IMG/VR virus record: IMGVR_UViG_3300005613_000020
Coordinates: 32,885 to 96,884 of that record
DNA: 64,000 nucleotides
Direction: 5' to 3' (one strand)
Origin: a virus
Under the pieces are notes generated by a model. The model searched no databases and had not been told where the DNA came from. It worked only from the letters and a program-made list of their open reading frames with translations. Positions 15,735-26,000 of this stretch are shown here, in pieces. The position numbers and the translations under genes were made by a program. Numbering within the stretch: the first letter of the stretch is position 1; each line of letters opens with the position of its first letter.

Positions 15735-16260
15735 TATTACCTCCCTTATGTACTAGGCTCGTTATTTTGCCTAGTTTTTCCGACACTAATTTCCTAATAA
15801 CCATAACTGCTTTATCTTCTACTGGCTTAACAATTTTATCGGTTTGCTTCCTCGGTACAAACAGGAATATAAATAGGAAAGCGAATATAACTAATTGCAT
15901 AATTAATCCCCATTCGGTTGCAAACCACGTTGGCCAAAACCATTTATGGTGCAGCCCTTGGGTACAATTCCATCCGGTTATAAAGAATAGTGCCCACTCA
16001 AAATCTGGTAACACCCCAAATAACATTCCCAACCAATATTTCTTTGCTTTTATTGCTAGGAATATTGACAATATAATACTAATAGAGATTACTGCTCCTG
16101 TTAACTCGGCGTCCATAGGGCCATGGAACAGTGTATATTTTCCATAGTTAAAAGAATCAAGGAAAAAATGCGACGCAAAAGCAAACGGTATTGTTAGATA
16201 CCATCTACGGCTAGCCTTATCAATTATGGCCCCAGCCATCATATGAACTGGCATAAACAT
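15712..16260 (-). CDS. Polytopic membrane protein, YdjM-like
   Basis: A 182-residue protein with about four hydrophobic segments (WYLTIPFAFASHFFLDSF, AVISISIILSIFLAIKA, LGMLFGVLPDFEWALFFI, LIMQLVIFAFLFIFLFVP) and a basic tail. HMMAGAIIDK near the start and SHFFLD in the first segment resemble the His/Asp pattern of YdjM/DUF457 membrane hydrolase-like proteins. It is out of place among virion genes and might act in lysis or in remodelling the host envelope. That role is inference. Confidence 0.6.
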   Translation of the reverse strand: MFMPVHMMAGAIIDKASRRWYLTIPFAFASHFFLDSFNYGKYTLFHGPMDAELTGAVISISIILSIFLAIKAKKYWLGMLFGVLPDFEWALFFITGWNCTQGLHHKWFWPTWFATEWGLIMQLVIFAFLFIFLFVPRKQTDKIVKPVEDKAVMVIRKLVSEKLGKITSLVHKGGNNEGWSEG

Positions 16261-16263
16261 AAT

Positions 16264-16389
16264 TCAGTCTTCAACCCTCGCATAAATAATATCAGAAGAT
16301 GTCTGGTTAATCATTCTCACAAATGAACTACTTCCAATATTTTGTTTCTTGTCTTTATCTATCCTCTTGGTCTTCTTCTGTTTTGCCAT
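16264..16389 (-). CDS. Small basic protein, 41 aa
   Basis: A 41-residue frame, MAKQKKTKRIDKDKKQN with NQTSSDIIYARVED at the end. It overlaps the end of the 16355-16588 gene by 35 bases in another frame and fills the gap to the next gene. The ribosome binding site is weak, so this is a moderate call. Confidence 0.4.
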   Translation of the reverse strand: MAKQKKTKRIDKDKKQNIGSSSFVRMINQTSSDIIYARVED

Positions 16390-16588
16390 ATACTATATCC
16401 ATCTTATTTGAAAACATAATCTCAATAGCTGTCTCTTCTTTTATATTCGTTTTTTCTGATCTCTTAAAGAAAGCAAGAAATCTTTTACCTAACCGAGTAT
16501 GGGAAGCCCTTGTATAGAAAGCTAATAGTACCAAACCACCGGCTATTCCCAAAACAGTTATTAAATCGTTCATTTCTGCTTCGTGCAT
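16355..16588 (-). CDS. Small single-span membrane protein
   Basis: A 77-residue protein with one N-terminal membrane segment (LITVLGIAGGLVLLAFYT, residues 9-26) followed by a basic, then an acidic tail. Its stop codon lies inside the 16264-16389 frame. A holin-like or spanin-like accessory is possible by size but not shown. Confidence 0.55.
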   Translation of the reverse strand: MHEAEMNDLITVLGIAGGLVLLAFYTRASHTRLGKRFLAFFKRSEKTNIKEETAIEIMFSNKMDIVYGKTEEDQEDR

Positions 16589-17076
16589 TATATCAATCCC
16601 GTTACTACGACCTTTGCTGCGGATGACCCCGGTTGTCCTGTTGGCGGGGTAGCCCCAGATCCATATATACTTATTGTATCACCACTGTAAAATACATAAG
16701 AATGTGTTCCAGTGAACAAATCACCTGCTGCATTGTAAGCGCCAGCAGATCCCACTTTAGCCATCTCTAGGTTGCCGGAACTGTGGTAACAACCCAAAAG
16801 ATCGCCGACAGTAACTGAGATACTTAATCCTGTGAATGTTCTAACTGCCCCCGCTGCAACCGTACCTAATACCGCAAAAGACCTACACGTATAAGAACCG
16901 GAAGATCCATAAAAAGTACCTGTTTTAAGCCCGCCTGCATCAGCAAATGCATAAACCTGTATTGTACTGATAATTCCTGTTTCATTCGCCGGGTTATCCA
17001 CCAATACAGATGTTCCTCCAGGAAAAGTATAGCTCGCTCTATTTATAGCTGGTGACCCAATATCAATAGAAGACAT
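16588..17076 (-). CDS. Virion surface protein, beta-rich
   Basis: A 162-residue Gly/Ser/Thr-rich protein (ASYTFPGGTSVLVDNPANE, GDLLGCYHSSGNLEMAKVG, YVFYSGDTISIYGSGATPP). It looks like a beta-sandwich adhesin or decoration domain. It is coupled to the upstream gene by a TAATG overlap. No exact family is recognised. Confidence 0.6.
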   Translation of the reverse strand: MSSIDIGSPAINRASYTFPGGTSVLVDNPANETGIISTIQVYAFADAGGLKTGTFYGSSGSYTCRSFAVLGTVAAGAVRTFTGLSISVTVGDLLGCYHSSGNLEMAKVGSAGAYNAAGDLFTGTHSYVFYSGDTISIYGSGATPPTGQPGSSAAKVVVTGLI

Positions 17077-17381
17077 TATATTTTCTTAGTTTCTGCCTTT
17101 TTCTCTATTTTGTCTTGTACCTCAATTCCAACCCAATCTGATTGCTTCTCATCAAGATACTCCCAAGATGATTTTACCTTGGATAGATGGCTTAGCATTA
17201 TTTTTTGCAAGTCGTTTAAAGTTGATGTCGGAGTAACTTTTACAAAATGTGTGTTACATGGCGTATCCTCGCCATCGACTACATAATCCTCATAGTGGGG
17301 CTCACCGATTTCCAAATAAACATCAAATCTTACCTGTAGTTTATCCGCGAGAAAGTCAACATCTGTAATAACAGCTCTCAT
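17076..17381 (-). CDS. Hypothetical protein in the fibre block
   Basis: A 101-residue protein with a beta N-terminus (LQVRFDVYLEIGEPHYEDYVV) and a charged helical C-terminus (KIEKKAETKKI). It has an AGGAGG site. It is co-transcribed with surface-protein genes; function unknown. Confidence 0.55.
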   Translation of the reverse strand: MRAVITDVDFLADKLQVRFDVYLEIGEPHYEDYVVDGEDTPCNTHFVKVTPTSTLNDLQKIMLSHLSKVKSSWEYLDEKQSDWVGIEVQDKIEKKAETKKI

Positions 17382-17391
17382 TTATTACCTC

Positions 17392-17865
17392 CTATTCTGT
17401 CCACTCAACTACTAATCCAACTTGAACACTATAGAATACTAAACTATCACTATCTACGCTGGCTTCATCCCATTGTAGATCATAAGTTCCATTGCCAGTT
17501 ACCTCGCCCTTCACATCCACATTCCCCATTACAACATCCCCCCCATCGGTTGTTGATCCGTCAACTTGGATATCGTCGTCAAGAAAATTGATAGCATCGG
17601 TCCAAGATCCTGCTACGGTTTCTTTTACCTGTATTTCTTGAGCCCCATTAAGTTTATTGCCGGCGGCATTGGTATTCTCAACCTTCCTGTACTTAAATAT
17701 TGCTCTTACTCTATCAATATTAGCATAGCTCGGCAATCCAGAAACTGTAACACTCAATAAAGCAACATCTGATGCAGCATTGTTTACAGTTATACTAGCT
17801 TGTGATCCGGTACACCAAAATGGTTTTGATTTAGGTATCCTCTTACGCGGTCTTGAAACTGGCAT
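17392..17865 (-). CDS. Virion surface protein, beta-rich
   Basis: A 157-residue protein: a basic N-terminus (PVSRPRKRIPKSKP), then a jelly-roll-like region (ASDVALLSVTVSGLPSYANI, GAQEIQVKETVAGSWTDAIN, GTYDLQWDEASVDSDSLVFY). The alternation resembles carbohydrate-binding modules seen in its large upstream neighbour. It has an AAAGGAAGG site. Confidence 0.6.
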   Translation of the reverse strand: MPVSRPRKRIPKSKPFWCTGSQASITVNNAASDVALLSVTVSGLPSYANIDRVRAIFKYRKVENTNAAGNKLNGAQEIQVKETVAGSWTDAINFLDDDIQVDGSTTDGGDVVMGNVDVKGEVTGNGTYDLQWDEASVDSDSLVFYSVQVGLVVEWTE

Positions 17866-17881
17866 AATTCACCTTCCTTTA

Positions 17882-20800
17882 TTAATATAGATCCTTAGTA
17901 ACCGCTCTGAAGTCCACCGTTCTTGTGGCGGTAACATCGGAGCTACATTGTATTGTAAATTTAAGAGCATGGCTTATCATGTTAAATTCAAAGTTTGGAT
18001 TTACATCACCAGCTCCTACGACATATTCAACCTTATCAATCAACCTATAATTACTACTATCAATCCTATTATATGCTTTTAGCGTTATAGTTCCGCCTTC
18101 TCCAGCAGTTTCCAGTTCTTCTAAATCAAAGTATATACTATAAGCATATTGGTCAGTCCTTGTAGCCGAAGTCGTGCTAATATCAGTTTCTGACGTATCG
18201 TTAGCCGTTGTCACACTATGAGTACTTATCTGAGTTACAACCGAAAGTCTATCTTTAAGATCTTCTAGTCTTTCTAGAACAGAGCCATCATCATCAGACG
18301 AAATTCCGCTAGAATCATATCCTGTAACAATAGTATCATACAAGTCGGGGGTTCCGTCAAACTCTACTCCTAACGCTGTACCAATAGCCGACATGGCCGA
18401 CTCTAGCGTAGTTTGGCTTCCGCCGAACATTGCCGGATCAAAAGTATTTGCTCCATCACATCCAAGAACGGCACAAACCGCTTGTACTGCCCCATCAAGG
18501 CTAGTTATTGCACCATTGCTAATATTAGTCCAGCCATCATAATCGTCCCCACCAACCAATGAGGTTAGGATTGCTCTAATCACCTCTGCTAAACTTACAC
18601 CGTTAGCCGGGTCAGCAGCTGCCGGGAATGAAGCAATACCATTTGTACCCCTAAGGTCCTCAATTATACTTTCAAGTCTTTCTGGAATGGAACCATCATC
18701 ATTCCTAGTAATATGGGAACTAGTCCATCCCTTGTTTAGTTTGCCATTTAACCAATCAAGTAGTGGTTGCTCGTAGATTAAAACAACATTATCAAAATGG
18801 AAATCCGTATTGGCATCAAGGCTTCCAAAGTTTAATCTGTCGATAAGGGCTGGATTCCACCCACCGCCGGTTCCATCTGGGGTACTTCTGAAATCAACGG
18901 AATAATAAGCTGATATAGCGCTTAGTTGAACATCCCAATATTTGTAATTGGTTGCATCGCTAACATCCTCCAATCTAACCTGGATGGTCGGAGTTCCCGT
19001 CGATGCCTTAGCTTGGAATACTACCGCGCTTATTTGGCCAAGTTCATAGGCATATCCAAATAGGTTTACATCAATACCTTTTCTAGCTTCACCGTCCCCC
19101 CCTGCTCCGACAGCAACCTTCATTGAGGTTGTACCGTATAGTGGAGAACCCTGTTCTCTAGTTATTGCGGAATTTCCAGTGCCGTCTGTCCATACCGCCT
19201 GCAACGCGGCATCGTTAATATATGATTCGAAAGCATCAAAAACTAGTATATTTCTTGTCGGCATCGAATCTGGATATCTACGCAATTCACTATGAGACCC
19301 AAACATAGTTGGAATTTGGAATGTCTGTCCGGCAATAGTCACCACAGCGCTTTCAAGTTTATACCTAACCAGATCACCCTGCTCCCAACTTGCTGATGGG
19401 AATGTATAGCTATAATGAGCATATCCATTGGCGACTGTCATGGCCTGCGACGATACAATGGCGTTCCAATCGGTATCAACACCCCTTCTGTATCTTTCAA
19501 TGGTTATTGTTGCGCTGGTAATTTCTCCTGATTGAACAACATCGCTATCTGGCCTCATGTTTAGAACAGATAGTGTTGCAATCTGCATGCTCGAACCGTC
19601 AACATTGGGGGAAGGATAACCAATAAATTCTGCCTTTATATAGGGCATGTCAAGAAGACTTCTTTGAGCAGTTGATCCATCAGCCCAAGTTTCCGCTGAT
19701 CCATCACCAACAAGAGCCTTGTATAGGGTTGTTCCAGTTCCGTCTGCTTCAAACCCAGTTCCCCCACCAGCAACAATTTGCATCGCAGCCTTTTCAGCCT
19801 CGTCCCTTTCAAGCATTGAACCATCAATATTCCCTACAACTGCACTTGAGTCATAAGCATTGTTGGCATTGTTATCCCCAATTATCCTCGCAACATCAAA
19901 AAGATTAAGGATTATATAAGAAACCCCTGATGCAACCGCATTTGGGAATCCGGGTTCAAATGTTAGCATGTCCGTTCCGTCATCAAAGTCACATATAGGT
20001 CTGGCTAGACCAGCATTTGCCCCATCAAGACAAACAAATACCGCGCCATTCCAATAATCATCTGCTTCCGTTCTTGAGGAATCAATAGCTGTGGTCGTAG
20101 TTCCTGCTCCATCAGTAGTTCCAGGAGTACCAAGAATTGATAGTATTCCCTCAAGTCGCTCTAGTACACTTCCATCATTGTTTGATACCACAGAACTTGA
20201 ATCCATGGCGTTATTAGCATTGTTAGCACCAATTGCACCTAAAACGGATGCTGCCAAATCGGTAACATTTGCACCATCTGTACCAAGAGCCGTAACCAAA
20301 CTTGGACTCCCATCATCTTCTAAACCAGTTCCAGTACCAGCTGGAGTAGCCCCCAAAGCTCCTTGAAGACCCCTTAAGAGATTAACTATAGTTGTAGTAG
20401 CAGCTGTTAGGTCAGAACTGTCATCTCGTTGTCCTACAACCGTATGTAAAGAATCATCAGGATCAGCAGGAGTCTGTCCAACGGTCTCCCTAATTGCCTT
20501 AAGATGTTCAACTAATGTATCCGTAGATGCTGGAGCAGTATCCATTGCTGGAGCAGCATCATCCCTCTGGCCTGAAATTGTATGCAGTGAATCATCCGGG
20601 TCAGATGGTGTTGCGCCAACTCTCTCAAGGATTGCCTTTGCAATGGATTCTAGGGACCAGCTACCAGGAGCTTGGTCCATTGCCGGGATTGCATCGGTCT
20701 TATTTCCAATTACATCCTTAGCTGTATAATTTCTTGTACTGTCAGCATTAGGTGGTCCCCCAACTTCAAGAAATACTGCAATATCTGGTATCTCTTGTTC

Positions 20801-22417
20801 ATGTAGAGTAGTTGCATCAGTTACCTTGATATCTGAAACAACAACTTTGCAAAAGTCGCCTGGCAACCATTCTGCATTAGGGAAATCATAAGTTCCGATT
20901 ACACATCCGTCAACATCACTCATAGTAACATCTGAAATTCCTACATTTGTCCAATCAGAATCAGTACCTTCCCTAAATCTAAGAGTATCAACGGAATAAT
21001 TAGTTATTTCAGCCGCCGTTGGTTCTACGTCCCTGAGATTGGTCAAAGAAATTCTAAATACCTCAATCCCTGTTCCAGCATTCATATCAACGCGGGGATT
21101 TTCGCACTTAGAAACTAGTGGTATAACCTCTTGCTCGTCAGCTTCAGTTGTCATCCTAGTAAAAAATACCGCAGTGCTTATGTCGGTTCTAACAGCTTCA
21201 CAAATCGTATCAGCAATATTGAAAGTATTAGAAAGATTGTTAGTTAATTGAATTGTTGTGGGATCTATAATCGATGCAATAGTATCCCACTCATCAGTAC
21301 CAGCACCATCGCTTAGATGGACGAGATTTCCTACAGTCCACTCACTTGAATCGTTAACCGTTACCAATTTTTGGCCTGATGCAGCTTGTACCGTAAACGC
21401 TTCAGAAGGTGTTCCATCTGCTCTAATATATCCACCAGAGAATGTAATTTTCATTAAATCCCCAGCATCAAGGTTCGCAGGGGTTGGAGTATAAGAAGCA
21501 TAAATAGTTCCTACTGATTCGCTAGCAGCACTAGAACCAACAAGGCTTGAAGAAGTTCCATCCTTTTGTATCCTATCTATAGTGTAATTGCCAGGCTCAA
21601 TCTCAACCGTAGTTGGAGGAGCGAAATCTGACAAAAGTTCTAATGCCCATGTGCATGGTTGATCATATCCAGCACTTGGCATTCCTTGCTTTACGTACTG
21701 CATAGTCTGGAATTCTAGTGACTTAACATCATCAATCAAACCATTTAACTTCGCATGAACAGAACCAACCTGTCCTACTCCTATTGCAGCTTCAGATCCG
21801 AAACCAACCATATCAACTAGTGAATGTTCATACACAAATATGATGTCATCAACATAGAATGTTGTTGCATCTGCCAAGTTTTCAAATGCAATTGTATCTA
21901 TTAGACTTGCATCAAACGATGCTCCCTTAGTTATTGCTGGAAAACTTTCCGTGTTATCCGTATCTAAATCTATTACATAGTCAGTATACTTGCCAGTACC
22001 TACTGTAAGATCTATATAAGCATAGTTATTTGATGAATCAGAAGCATCATATAATTTGAACCTGACTGTTTCATTTCCACTTGATCCTCCATGCATCATC
22101 TTAAGTGACACATATCTAAAAGACGGACGATCCCCGTCGCTTGGAAACATATGGCCAAATGTAGCAAAATCTATAGACCTATAAAGATCATCGCTTGCAG
22201 CTCCAGTAACTAGTTTAAGCGACTTTCCTCCACGCATGGGGGAAGTTGTCTCTAAAGTTACAGTTCCAGCCGTACTAGACCACACAGCCTGAATAGCTGT
22301 ATTATCAGCATATCCTTCCATATTGTCAAAGAGTCTTCCACTAACACCTTGATTGATTGCCCTGATACCTCCCGGACGGTCGGTTGGCTGAAAAGCATAG
22401 CTCCATGTAAATTTCAT
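17882..22417 (-). CDS. Giant multi-domain fibre/adhesin protein
   Basis: A 1511-residue protein, the largest here. It contains two homologous jelly-roll domains: residues about 30-205 (LFDNMEGYADNTAIQAVW, SPMRGGKSLKLV, TTFYVDDIIFVYEHSL) and a second after residue 1050 (VFDAFESYINDAALQAVW, SPLYGTTSMKVA, DFHFDNVVLIYEQPLL). The middle has Ig-like strands and at least four short repeats of NxDGSxxERxE (DGSVLERLE, DGSMLERDE, DGSIPERLE, DGSVLERLE), plus a GQRDD repeat near residue 620. It is probably a modular glycan-binding fibre; both jelly-rolls look like carbohydrate-binding modules. Confidence 0.7.
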   Translation of the reverse strand: MKFTWSYAFQPTDRPGGIRAINQGVSGRLFDNMEGYADNTAIQAVWSSTAGTVTLETTSPMRGGKSLKLVTGAASDDLYRSIDFATFGHMFPSDGDRPSFRYVSLKMMHGGSSGNETVRFKLYDASDSSNNYAYIDLTVGTGKYTDYVIDLDTDNTESFPAITKGASFDASLIDTIAFENLADATTFYVDDIIFVYEHSLVDMVGFGSEAAIGVGQVGSVHAKLNGLIDDVKSLEFQTMQYVKQGMPSAGYDQPCTWALELLSDFAPPTTVEIEPGNYTIDRIQKDGTSSSLVGSSAASESVGTIYASYTPTPANLDAGDLMKITFSGGYIRADGTPSEAFTVQAASGQKLVTVNDSSEWTVGNLVHLSDGAGTDEWDTIASIIDPTTIQLTNNLSNTFNIADTICEAVRTDISTAVFFTRMTTEADEQEVIPLVSKCENPRVDMNAGTGIEVFRISLTNLRDVEPTAAEITNYSVDTLRFREGTDSDWTNVGISDVTMSDVDGCVIGTYDFPNAEWLPGDFCKVVVSDIKVTDATTLHEQEIPDIAVFLEVGGPPNADSTRNYTAKDVIGNKTDAIPAMDQAPGSWSLESIAKAILERVGATPSDPDDSLHTISGQRDDAAPAMDTAPASTDTLVEHLKAIRETVGQTPADPDDSLHTVVGQRDDSSDLTAATTTIVNLLRGLQGALGATPAGTGTGLEDDGSPSLVTALGTDGANVTDLAASVLGAIGANNANNAMDSSSVVSNNDGSVLERLEGILSILGTPGTTDGAGTTTTAIDSSRTEADDYWNGAVFVCLDGANAGLARPICDFDDGTDMLTFEPGFPNAVASGVSYIILNLFDVARIIGDNNANNAYDSSAVVGNIDGSMLERDEAEKAAMQIVAGGGTGFEADGTGTTLYKALVGDGSAETWADGSTAQRSLLDMPYIKAEFIGYPSPNVDGSSMQIATLSVLNMRPDSDVVQSGEITSATITIERYRRGVDTDWNAIVSSQAMTVANGYAHYSYTFPSASWEQGDLVRYKLESAVVTIAGQTFQIPTMFGSHSELRRYPDSMPTRNILVFDAFESYINDAALQAVWTDGTGNSAITREQGSPLYGTTSMKVAVGAGGDGEARKGIDVNLFGYAYELGQISAVVFQAKASTGTPTIQVRLEDVSDATNYKYWDVQLSAISAYYSVDFRSTPDGTGGGWNPALIDRLNFGSLDANTDFHFDNVVLIYEQPLLDWLNGKLNKGWTSSHITRNDDGSIPERLESIIEDLRGTNGIASFPAAADPANGVSLAEVIRAILTSLVGGDDYDGWTNISNGAITSLDGAVQAVCAVLGCDGANTFDPAMFGGSQTTLESAMSAIGTALGVEFDGTPDLYDTIVTGYDSSGISSDDDGSVLERLEDLKDRLSVVTQISTHSVTTANDTSETDISTTSATRTDQYAYSIYFDLEELETAGEGGTITLKAYNRIDSSNYRLIDKVEYVVGAGDVNPNFEFNMISHALKFTIQCSSDVTATRTVDFRAVTKDLY

Positions 22418-22452
22418 TGTTTCCTCCTACTTTATAGGATCTTCTACTATTA

Positions 22453-23055
22453 TTATCCTAGTTTTGTTACACTTGCAATAGTATGTTCATTTCCAGAATC
22501 TATATCTCTGTCACTACCGTGATCATGCCTTACATAAAACGACACGTATTGAGAACTTGTTAAATAGCACACCATTGATGCCTGTACAGTTGGTGCATAT
22601 GTACCAGGAACCATCAGAGTTGATCTTACAAGAACTGCACTACCTGCTTTTATTATAGCTTGACATTCATCTCCATCAGATAGAGTTTCCGCAAACCTCA
22701 CTATAAGCTGAACAAGATAATACCCATTCTCTGGTACATCAAATGTATTAGAAGCAAAATCGTTACCTACATCATAAAACTCTGTATCAAATGGTATTTG
22801 GCGATCTGATCCAGAAACAGCCGTAAAATCTGTGGATAAATATACTCTACATCCAACACCTAAACTAGGAGATACAGATGACCATGTGCCGTCATCCTTC
22901 AGATAATTTCCTACGTTAGTTCCCTTTGGAACAAGGCCATGGAGAGAAGTAGAAAAATCTAAATCCGTAGTATCATCAGGAGCGGCTAAATTATCTAATT
23001 TTACATCTTCAATCTTCTGCTGAGAATCACTTCTTACTGGATATTCAACTGCCAT
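22453..23055 (-). CDS. C1q/TNF-like trimeric surface protein
   Basis: A 200-residue protein. Residues 12-55 repeat a module found in the next gene (KLDNLAAPDDTTDLDFSTS, HGLVPKGTNVGNYLKDDG). Residues 70-200 look like a C1q-like jelly roll (GCRVYLSTDFTAVSGSDRQ, NGYYLVQLIVRFAETL, YVSFYVRHDHGSDRD). C1q-like domains form trimers and serve as fibre tips in many phages. The gene is coupled to the upstream fibre gene by TAATG. Confidence 0.7.
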   Translation of the reverse strand: MAVEYPVRSDSQQKIEDVKLDNLAAPDDTTDLDFSTSLHGLVPKGTNVGNYLKDDGTWSSVSPSLGVGCRVYLSTDFTAVSGSDRQIPFDTEFYDVGNDFASNTFDVPENGYYLVQLIVRFAETLSDGDECQAIIKAGSAVLVRSTLMVPGTYAPTVQASMVCYLTSSQYVSFYVRHDHGSDRDIDSGNEHTIASVTKLG

Positions 23056-26000
23056 TATCCTTTCACCTCCGTCATTTCAACCCTGGCAACCCATCTAATA
23101 GTCTTTCCTACTTCGCCAGTTACCTTTATCTCAAGCCTATCATTCGCATCACTAACTGTTACATTAGCATCCCATGCTGCTGTATCCTCTGCTACAACAT
23201 CTTTAACTACATCTCCAACTAATGCGCTTGTTCCAGCATTGTTATCTGCACAACATCGGAAATAATACATAGCACTCTCATTATCGGAATCAGTTCTTCT
23301 AGCTACAATAGTTATTACAAATGCGTAACTTACATCACTCTGTAAATCAATATATTGACTTTCTCCTGCTCCATTTAGTGCAAGTTCCTTTACATCTGCA
23401 TTAGTTGTCTGAATACGGGCAATGCATACCGAAGTCTGTGCATCACCAGCTTCCGAGAAGTACCCAGAAGCTCGTGCATTCTGTCCGTACACGCTAGTCT
23501 TTGCTCTACTTCCAATCGCAGAAGCGTATGAATCCAAAGCAGAACATTGATAACCAGCTGCAAAAGACCCAGACCCAGAAGCCGTATTTTCTGTTCCAAG
23601 AACAGCTGCACCCGTAGCTGATGCTGTATTTTGGTTTCCAGCTGCAAAACAGCTATCTCCAGTTGCTTGCAGATTTTGTCCTAGTGCAACTGACCCGTTA
23701 TTAGTTGCATCGCTATCTACTCCTATCGCTAAACTGTATGAACCGCTTGCTTTAACGTTCCACCCAAAAGCATTCGAGTAGTCCCCCATATTGGCGTTAT
23801 CCCAATCAGTACCAGATACCTTACCAGCCCTAAAAGCTGCCTTTCCTTCATCAAACAAAAATCTTGAATCGTGGTCTGCATCCCCATCGTCGTCTAGTTG
23901 GGGAGAGCCAAATACAAAATCCTCATCGTATCCTGCTGTTCCTGTATCCTGTTGCACAACTGAACTTGACTCTTCAAAAGCCCCTCCACCAGCTACTGGG
24001 GTATCCCATGTACCATCGTCTTTAAGGAACTTGCCTGTATTAGTCCCCTTTGGGCATAGCCCATGGGCTGATGTACTAAAGTCCAAATCTGTATTATCAT
24101 CTGGAGTAGCAAGATCGTCAAGTTTTATTGCATCTCCGCCGCCAGATTGGTGGCTCGTATTATGAGCCTGCGGAGCATTAGAACCTGTAACATCGGCTCC
24201 GTCTGCTACGTTTATATCTGATCTTACTTGTGCCGCAGTTCTTCCTTCAATACCGTTGGCCGTAAACCTAGCATATTCATCATCAGCCGCCGCAGAGTCA
24301 TCTACTGTAACTAAGTGATTATCCGTAATTCCATGTTGTATTTGATGGGCATGATCGGCGCGAGCTAACGAATGTGATGATCCTTCACCAGCCGCTTGTA
24401 CTCCTGCAATTTCAGAAGCCGCAGCACAGTCAAGTGCATCACCTCCATCCTCTGGATCATGAGAATCCTTATGGGATTGCGGAGCATGATTTTGCACTTG
24501 GGCTTTCGTAGATCCTTCGAGAAGATCAGAATCATCAGCCATATCACATTGCCCATTATCACCTGTGTCGTAGGTTGATTTTAACATATCACCAGCACCA
24601 GAAGCCGCCCAAGTACCGTCGTCCTTCAGGAAGTTTCCAACATTTGTACCCTTTGGAACTAATCCATGCTTTGTTGTGCTAAAATCTAGGTCTGTATTAT
24701 CATCAGGTTCAGCTAGATCATCAAGTTTTATTGAGTCTCCTCCTCCAGACTGATGGCTAGTATTATGGGATTGAGGAGCATTATCTCCGGTAACGTCTGC
24801 ACCGTCAGCAACATTTATGTCTAACCTAACTTGAGCCGCTGTTCTTCCCTCAAGACCGTTAGCTGTAAATCTAGCATATTCATCGTCTGCTGCTGAAGCA
24901 TCGTCTACAGTTACTATATGGTTATCAGTAATTCCGTGCTGAATTTGGTGTGCATGGTCAGCTCTTGCTAGTGAGTGGGATGTACCTATACCAGCTGACT
25001 GAACACCGGCAATTTCAGACGCAGCTGCTGTATCAAGAGCATCTCCACCGTCTTCTGGATCATGGCTATCTTTATGAGCTTGGGGTGAATTATCTCCAGT
25101 TACGTCAGCTCCAGGATCTATTCCGTCCAATTTTGTTATTTGAGAAGATGTTGCTAATCCTTTTTGGCTATCCGTTGCATCTTGGATATCATCTGTACCA
25201 TCAGTGTGATTTGACGCATGATTATCTGGTGGCCTTGAATCACCGCTGTCGTCAAGAGTAGCATCTGAAATTATAGCGTTTATGTCTGCCAAGGTATCAG
25301 ATCCATGAGCACCCAAAACATGCGATTTCGGCGTATGGTCCTGAACCTGAGCCTTTGTCGAACCTTCTAAAAGATCAGAGTCATCGGCATTATCGCATTG
25401 ACCGTTATCTCCTGTATCATAGACTGATTTCAACATATCACCAGCACCAGAAGCACCCCAAGTTCCATCATCTTTTAAGAAATTTCCAATATTAGTTCCT
25501 TTTGGGACCAAACCGTGCTTTGTTGTACTGAAATCCAAATCTGTGTTATCATCTGGTTCAGCTAGGTCGTCAAGTTTTATGGAATCTGCTCCTCCTGATT
25601 GGTGAGAAGATGCGTGCGATTTTGGATCATTGTCCGCAGTAACATCGGCACCAGGATCTATTCCGTCCAATTTTGTTATTTGTGCCGCCGTAGCTAACCC
25701 CTTCTGGCTATCTGATGCATCCTGTATATCATCGGTTCCATCCGTATGGTCCGAAGCATGCGCAGTAGGTGGTCTTGAATCTCCACTATCATCAAGAGTA
25801 GCATCCGAAACAATTGTATTCAAATCTGCCAAAGTATCAGCCCCGTGAGAACCTAAAACATGCGATTTTGGAGTATGGTCTTGAACTTGGGCTTTTGTTG
25901 ATCCATCTAGCAACGCGGAATCATCAGCCCCGTCAACAACTCCATCATCATTGGTATCATATGCCGCTTTTGTCATATCTCCAACGCCAGCAGGGCTTGA

